Part shown: positions 4,953-7,925 of the stretch, piece by piece | Position numbering within the stretch: the first letter of the stretch is position 1 | Layout: each line of letters opens with the position of its first letter | Assembly (NCBI GenBank): GCA_036268355.1 | Contig: DATAUG010000221.1 | Coordinates: forward strand, 1 to 7,925 | Reading direction: 5' to 3' | Source of the DNA: DASQPJ01 sp036268355 | Lineage (GTDB): Bacteria; Actinomycetota; Actinomycetes; Sporichthyales; Sporichthyaceae | Length of the DNA stretch: 7,925 nucleotides | Notes under the pieces: model-generated | What the model saw: only the letters and a program-made list of their open reading frames with translations | What the model was told of the DNA's origin: nothing | The model's database searches: none | Program-made: the position numbers and the translations under genes

Positions 4953-6093
4953 TTGCCGGGTGCCGTGGTGGATCGCGCGGTCGGCACAGATCGGCTCGCC
5001 CGGATCCATGCCCGGCTCGGGCGCAGCGTGCTGGTGGCACTGTCCTGTCACGCAGTGTTCATAGTGCTCGGCTGTGCGGGGGTCGCCGGGGGCGGGCGCG
5101 GGCGCCGAACTGCTGGTGCTGTGGCACGACTACCGCAGGCGCCGGAGGCCATCGTGGGCTTCGTCCTACTGATCGTCGTCGGCGTGACGAGCGCAGGGGT
5201 CGCGCGGTCCAGATTGCCCTACGAGGCGTGGCACCTGCTGCACCTGGCCACCTACGCGGCGACCGGGCCGGCCTTCTGGCACCCACTCGCGATCGGTGGC
5301 GACTTCCGCGGCCATCCGGACAACCAGCTGTTGTGGACGAGCCGGTTCGTCACCGTCGCCATGCTGCTGCTCATCTTCCGCTTCCTGATACCCGCCGTGC
5401 GCGCACTGGTCCACCGCACGGCCGTCGAGGAAGTCCGGGTCGAGTCCGACGACGTGGTCACGATCCGAATGACCGGCCGGCGCATGCACACCTTCGGCGG
5501 GACGGCCCGGTCAGTTCGTCCGCGTCCGGTTCATCACCCCCGGCCGATGGTGGCAGTCCCATCCGTTCTCGATGTCGACCGCACCCAAGCCGCGGGCCGT
5601 CCGGATCACGGTCAAAGGATGCGGGCGGCAGACCGCCGCGCTGCGCGGAATACCCCCGGGCACCCGCGCGGTGCTCAGCGGCCCCTACGACGGCCTGGTC
5701 GCCACCCGCCGCACCCGCGCCCGGGTCGTGCTGATCGCCGGTGGCATCGGGATAACCCCGATGCGCGCACTGTTCGAGGCCCTGCCCGCCGACGGTGGCC
5801 GACTGGTCCTGCTCCACCGGGCCGCTCGCGAGCAGGACCTGGTCCTGCGAGCCGAACTCGAGGAACTCGCCGAGCGGCGCGGCGGCACCGTGCACTATCC
5901 GTTGGGCCGCCGAGGAACCAACCCGCACGACGAGCCGCTGGGACCGACAGCCCTGGCGCGGCTGATCCCGGACATCGCCGAACGTGACGTCTTCGTGTGC
6001 GGGCCACCCGCGATGATGCGGGCCGTCGCACGCACCGCCCGCACCCTGGGCGTACCCCGCCGCTCGATCCACCGCGAACGATTCAACCGGTGA
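4953..6093 (+). pseudogene. Frameshifted flavocytochrome (ferric-reductase-like haem domain plus FAD/NAD reductase)
   Basis: Three frames must be joined to read one protein. The first part has VGTDRLARIHARLGR and a membrane helix with SCHAVFIVLG. Between about 5088 and 5140 the correct reading (ELLVLWHDYR) is in another frame. The frame returns with EAIVGFVLLIVVG, PYEAWHLLHLATY and two further helices. Near 5505-5508 an extra C shifts the frame again. The rest (GQFVRVRF, HPFS flavin motif at about 5557-5568, GGIGITPM nucleotide motif at 5740-5763, CGPP at 5998-6009) is intact to TGA 6091-6093. The family is membrane haem b reductases that pass NAD(P)H electrons through FAD across the membrane. 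The N-terminal helix or helices expected upstream are not recognisable. From ATG 5572 a 173-residue soluble NAD-binding part could still be made. Confidence 0.8.
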
Positions 6094-6123
6094 ACCCGGC
6101 CGACCGACGCCGGGATGGATACG

Positions 6124-6156
6124 GTGCGCCGGGGTGGCGCGGCTCCCCCGGCGCAC
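6124..6156. terminator. Bidirectional terminator between convergent genes
   Basis: The arms 6124-6134 and 6146-6156 are perfect 11-bp complements (GTGCGCCGGGG / CCCCGGCGCAC) with an 11-nt loop. The hairpin sits between the flavocytochrome stop (6093) and the stop of the minus-strand secreted-protein gene (6173), so it can serve both. Confidence 0.7.
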
Positions 6157-6172
6157 GGTCCCTGTCGACCGT

Positions 6173-6421
6173 TCAGTACCGATGGCGCCCTTCCGCGCCG
6201 CCGCTGCCCGCGAACTGGTAGTCCGGCGGGTATCCGGCGTACGTGCAGTCGTATCCGGAATCAGAGTCGCAGTAGCGGTTCTCGAGCGGGACGCCGCGTT
6301 GGGTGGGCGCGAAAGCGGCGGCGCCGGCGGAGGCCGTCGCCAAGGGGACGCCGAGCAGACAGGCGGCCAGGGCCAGATGGGCCGCCGGGCGGAACAGGCT
6401 GCGGTGGGTTGCCGGCATCAC
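6173..6421 (-). CDS. Small secreted protein with two cysteines
   Basis: The 82-residue product starts at GTG 6419-6421 (an ATG follows directly) behind GAAGGGAA. The GTG is preferred because the truncated paralogue at 4237-4308 keeps GTG at the same place. A signal peptide covers about residues 1-33 (hydrophobic HLALAACLLGVPLATASA). The mature part contains LENRYCDSDSGYDCTYAGYPPDYQF with cysteines seven residues apart, then a GGAEGRHRY tail. Tyr, Asp and Ser are enriched. No family is recognised. Export through Sec and an envelope or extracellular location are inferred. It is transcribed from its own shared-motif site through a 91-nt structured leader. Confidence 0.65.
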   Translation of the reverse strand: MMPATHRSLFRPAAHLALAACLLGVPLATASAGAAAFAPTQRGVPLENRYCDSDSGYDCTYAGYPPDYQFAGSGGAEGRHRY

Positions 6422-6512
6422 GGTGGATTCCCTTCGATATTGGCCCGGTGCACCTGCCCGTGATCTCGGACAGGTGCGCGGGGCGCGTGAGGTGCACGAG
6501 GTCGTCGCACAC
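6422..6512 (-). ncRNA. Structured 5' leader, copy B
   Basis: The leader is equal in length to copy A (4309-4399). On the minus strand arms 6477-6467 and 6460-6450 form an 11-bp stem with a 6-nt loop, about 12-25 nt before the ribosome site. The first 21 nt (GTGYGCGACGACCTCGTGCAC) differ from copy A at one base. A GTG-started frame of 83 residues overlaps the secreted-protein gene in another frame and is considered less likely than an RNA role. Confidence 0.5.
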
Positions 6513-6519
6513 GTGAACA

Positions 6520-6537
6520 GATAGCGATCACGGTTAC
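6520..6537 (-). promoter_or_regulatory. GTAACC-N8-TATC site of leader copy B
   Basis: On the minus strand TGTAACC, eight bases, TATCT, then seven bases to the leader's first GTG. The arrangement is the same as the site at 4407-4424. The 163 bases from here to the plus-strand site at 6701 carry no gene that I can support. Confidence 0.65.
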
Positions 6538-6700
6538 ATCTGAGGGAACATCAGAACCGGTCGCGAGCCCGGGCCATCTCAGCCGCGGTCCACTGCGGCG
6601 CGGGGTTCTCAGAGCTGGTCGAAGTCCCCCGGTGAGCGTCCATCGCAGACCCGGCTGTCGGGGTGGGTCGAAGGCAGCGCGGTGGAAGGCTGCTTCGTCC

Positions 6701-6718
6701 GTAACCCGAGGACGTATC
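6701..6718 (+). promoter_or_regulatory. GTAACC-N8-TATC site upstream of the small membrane protein
   Basis: CGTAACC, eight bases (CGAGGACG), TATCA. The ATG follows 27 bases after TATC, so a start about seven bases after TATC would give a leader of roughly 20 nt that still contains the AGGAG ribosome site. Confidence 0.65.
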
Positions 6719-6745
6719 ACGAAGTGTGAGCGAAAGGAGCCACAA

Positions 6746-6949
6746 ATGACGGACTCGTCAAGCATCACAGCCGCCGTGGTTGTGTTCCTCGGCTGCACGG
6801 CCGCGATGTTGGGACTGACGCTGACCTGGGCCACGGCCAACCGGCGTCCGGTACGGGCCCATGCACGCCTGACCGGCAGGGCCGCCGCACCGTACTGGTA
6901 CACCCCGACGGGGCTTGCCGACGAACGCGGTATCCAGACTCGGCAATGA
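6746..6949 (+). CDS. Small single-span membrane protein of unknown function
   Basis: The 67-residue product starts at ATG 6746-6748 with AAAGGAG seven bases upstream, a strong site. Residues 8-30 form one membrane helix (AAVVVFLGCTAAMLGLTL within it). A basic stretch (RRPVRAHARLTGR) follows, predicting a cytoplasmic tail with Tyr and Trp near PYWYTP. No family is recognised. A longer reading from 6632 would place the shared promoter inside the gene and lacks a ribosome site. The gene lies 82 bases before the Gly-rich protein in the same direction, and cotranscription is possible. Confidence 0.68.
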   Translation: MTDSSSITAAVVVFLGCTAAMLGLTLTWATANRRPVRAHARLTGRAAAPYWYTPTGLADERGIQTRQ

Positions 6950-6971
6950 ATTTGGAATCCCGTTGTCGGGC

Positions 6972-6981
6972 CACGGTTACA
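6972..6981 (-). promoter_or_regulatory. Isolated TGTAACCGTG half-motif
   Basis: On the minus strand TGTAACCGTG is identical to ten bases of the 4407 and 6520 sites, but no TATC follows at the right distance, and it points away from the downstream Gly-rich gene. It could be a lone regulator half-site or chance. Confidence 0.25.
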
Positions 6982-7000
6982 AACGCTGGGCGAATTGCTG

Positions 7001-7024
7001 TTCCAATTACCGGAAAGATTGGAA
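7001..7024 (+). promoter_or_regulatory. Hairpin covering the Gly-rich gene's ribosome site
   Basis: TTCCAAT (7001-7007) and ATTGGAA (7018-7024) are perfect complements around a 10-nt loop. The GGAA at 7021-7024, the best candidate ribosome site for ATG 7032, lies in the 3' arm, while CGGAAAG is in the loop. The DNA here (6950-7031) is noticeably less GC-rich than its surroundings. Confidence 0.4.
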
Positions 7025-7031
7025 TTCAACT

Positions 7032-7358
7032 ATGGACAGGTATTCAGTCAGGTTCAACACCCGCCGAATCGTGGCGGCTTGCGTGCTGACCGGCGGACTG
7101 CTGGGAGTAGGTGCCACGAACGCAGGCGCGGCCACCGCGCCAACCACCACCAATGCCGTTGCGCTTCCCGCTCACGGCGGTGGCGGCCACGGCGGTGGCG
7201 GCCACGGCGGCTTCGGTCGCGGCGGTGGCGGCTTCGGTCGCGGCGGTGGCGGCCACGGCGGCTTCGGTCGCGGCGGCTACGGGGGCTACGGGGGCTACGG
7301 CGATTACTACGGCTGCGACGACTACTACGGGTACGACTACTACGACGGGTGCTACTGA
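7032..7358 (+). CDS. Secreted Gly/His-rich protein with Tyr/Asp/Cys tail
   Basis: The 108-residue product starts at ATG 7032-7034. A signal peptide occupies about residues 1-33 (RRIVAACVLTGGLLGVGA, cleavage near NAGA). A short Thr/Ala spacer precedes the low-complexity part, HGGGGHGGGGHGGFGRGGGG and onward (48-81), then GGYGGYGGYG and DYYGCDDYYGYDYYDGCY (91-108), with cysteines at 95 and 107. Gly/His repeats suggest metal binding or a flexible, adhesive or wall-associated polymer; the acidic aromatic tail could also bind metal. None of this is shown by motif. I chose this ATG because the upstream in-frame sequence overlaps the previous gene and lacks a signal. The ribosome site is weak and lies in a hairpin. 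Confidence 0.7.
   Translation: MDRYSVRFNTRRIVAACVLTGGLLGVGATNAGAATAPTTTNAVALPAHGGGGHGGGGHGGFGRGGGGFGRGGGGHGGFGRGGYGGYGGYGDYYGCDDYYGYDYYDGCY
7191..7276 (+). repeat. Internal direct repeats in the Gly-rich gene
   Basis: About 35 bases at 7191-7225 recur 51 bases later at 7242-7276, encoding the GGGGHGGFGRGG unit. Shorter related units lie on both sides, including two GGCTACGG steps at 7276-7300. Such repeats can change length by slippage or recombination. Confidence 0.7.
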
Positions 7359-7367
7359 CAGACCGAA

Positions 7368-7397
7368 AGACCCATCGTTCGAATCTTCAACGGGTCT
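7368..7397 (+). terminator. Weak hairpin after the Gly-rich gene
   Basis: AGACC (7368-7372) pairs with GGTCT (7393-7397), and CGTT (7376-7379) with AACG (7389-7392), leaving a three-base bulge. It starts ten bases after the stop. Pairing is modest and no T-tract follows. Confidence 0.3.
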
Positions 7398-7414
7398 GCT
7401 GCACGAACGGGTGA

Positions 7415-7768
7415 CTCCAGAGTCTCGGCCTCGACGCGGGCCAGCTGAACCTTGCCGAGGGTCGGCGCGATGTACAGGCGGATCAGCTGCTCGTACCGCT
7501 CCCGCGTGCTCGCCTCGTGCGAAGTCACCTCCAACCACTGCTCGATCGCTTGGGAGACGGTGATGGCCGACCGCGGGTGGCGTCGTTCGTCTACGGACTT
7601 CTGCAGCTTGGTCAGCTCGACCTTCGCTTGCTTGAGGGATGGTGCGGTCTTCTTGAGGTAGCGCCCCATTCTTCGTGACCGGGTCCACCCCGGCGAACAC
7701 GATCGCTCGGAACGAGCCGTCGGCCGTTCCTCGATGTGCCCGCGAGAACCGCGATCCGTGGTCGCCAC
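7415..7768 (-). pseudogene. Tyrosine recombinase (phage-type integrase), N-terminal fragment
   Basis: The reading starts at GTG 7766-7768 with ATTDRGSRGHIEERP, changes frame near 7721-7724 to DGSFRAIVFAGVDPVTKNG, and returns near 7664-7667 (one extra G on the coding strand) to RYLKKTAPSLKQAKVELTK. The arm-binding domain is followed by a SAM-like core-binding domain, VSQAIEQWLEV then RERYEQLIRLYIAPTLGKVQL. Similarity ends at about 7415, so the whole catalytic domain with its Arg-His-Arg-Tyr residues is absent. One missing and one extra base cancel each other. The fragment is inactive and marks a former integrative element. Translation of the last frame would end at 7352, overlapping the Gly-rich gene's stop. 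Confidence 0.8.
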
Positions 7769-7790
7769 CGGACAAGCGTACGCAGTGTCA

Positions 7791-7835
7791 AGTTCCGGTA
7801 CCCGCGCGACAGATCAGTTCCGGTACCCGGGCGAC
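7791..7835. repeat. Tandem 20-bp repeat
   Basis: AGTTCCGGTACCCGCGCGAC (7791-7810) recurs at 7816-7835 with one change (C to G at position 15), a 25-base period. The outer edges carry TGTC (7787-7790) and GACAC (7833-7837), as in many IS ends. It lies between the integrase fragment and the end of another minus-strand gene, consistent with an IS terminus. Confidence 0.55.
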
Positions 7836-7855
7836 ACCTCATGACTGACTGACCG

Positions 7856-7925
7856 TCAGGCTGATTGGTTCTTCCGGCGGGGTCGGCCCTTCGGGTTGGC
7901 GAAGGCCCCCAGCTCCCGGGACCGG
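7856..7925 (-). CDS. C-terminal end of a possibly IS-borne protein (partial)
   Basis: A minus-strand frame enters from the right edge and ends at TGA 7856-7858. The visible tail reads SRELGAFANPKGRPRRKNQSA. A short basic GRPRR tail ending just before repeated terminal sequences would fit the 3' end of a transposase gene followed by its IS end, but too little is visible to name a family. Confidence 0.4.
   Translation of the reverse strand, partial: RSRELGAFANPKGRPRRKNQSA

Noticed and set aside
5458..6156. Minus-strand open frame of 232 codons opposite the reductase domain
   Set aside because: The plus strand has flavin and nucleotide motifs in correct order; the minus product has no signature.
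7191..7276. Spaced repeats considered as a CRISPR array
   Set aside because: The repeats are coding, encode Gly/His units in frame, and have no unique spacers.
7371..7386. GTTCGAATC resembling a tRNA T-loop near the integrase fragment, as a possible attachment site
   Set aside because: No acceptor stem, anticodon arm or CCA-side pairing fits around it; too short to call a tRNA end or att core.

Overview
The window reads as accessory or chromosomal DNA from a high-GC Gram-positive actinomycete. The GC content is very high, several starts are GTG or TTG, and the proteins (Tat-exported Rieske protein, lipoprotein cupredoxin, minimal TatA, IS256-type transposase remnant) are typical of actinobacteria. 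Genus cannot be read from the sequence with confidence.

Layout: 1-141 is the 3' end of an unrecognised gene, followed by a strong hairpin. 223-895 is debris: the first ~66 codons of an IS256-family transposase joined to a different reading frame that encodes a CxxC/CxxC peptide. 911-3984 is the functional core, all on the minus strand. In transcription order it is a Rieske iron-sulfur protein with a Tat signal, a lipoprotein cupredoxin, a Tat-exported calcineurin-like phosphoesterase, a four-helix membrane protein, and then TatA. 3985-4430 holds a decayed short gene behind a structured leader. 4532-4751 encodes a 45-residue secreted peptide. 4953-6093 is a multiply frameshifted flavocytochrome (ferric-reductase-like haem domain plus FAD/NAD domain). 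6173-6537 encodes a small secreted protein behind a second copy of the structured leader. 6701-7358 encodes a small membrane protein and a Gly/His/Tyr-rich secreted protein. 7352-7925 is a frameshifted tyrosine-recombinase fragment, a tandem 20-bp repeat and the end of a second gene that looks IS-borne.

Main observation: a bipartite motif, GTAACC-N8-TATC followed by T or A, occurs five times with exact spacing, on both strands, each time directly upstream of a small-gene or redox-gene start (3243-3260, 4407-4424, 4532-4549, 6520-6537, 6701-6718). It looks like the shared promoter/operator of a local regulon made of the cupredoxin operon and several tiny secreted or membrane proteins. Two of the sites also share a 91-nt leader (about 80 percent identical by hand) with a conserved 11-13 bp hairpin.

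Inference: the window holds a cell-envelope redox module (Rieske, cupredoxin, formerly a flavocytochrome), with two Tat substrates encoded beside a TatA subunit, co-regulated with small secreted cysteine-containing proteins of unknown role. Flanking mobile-element remnants and pseudogenes indicate an unstable neighbourhood.
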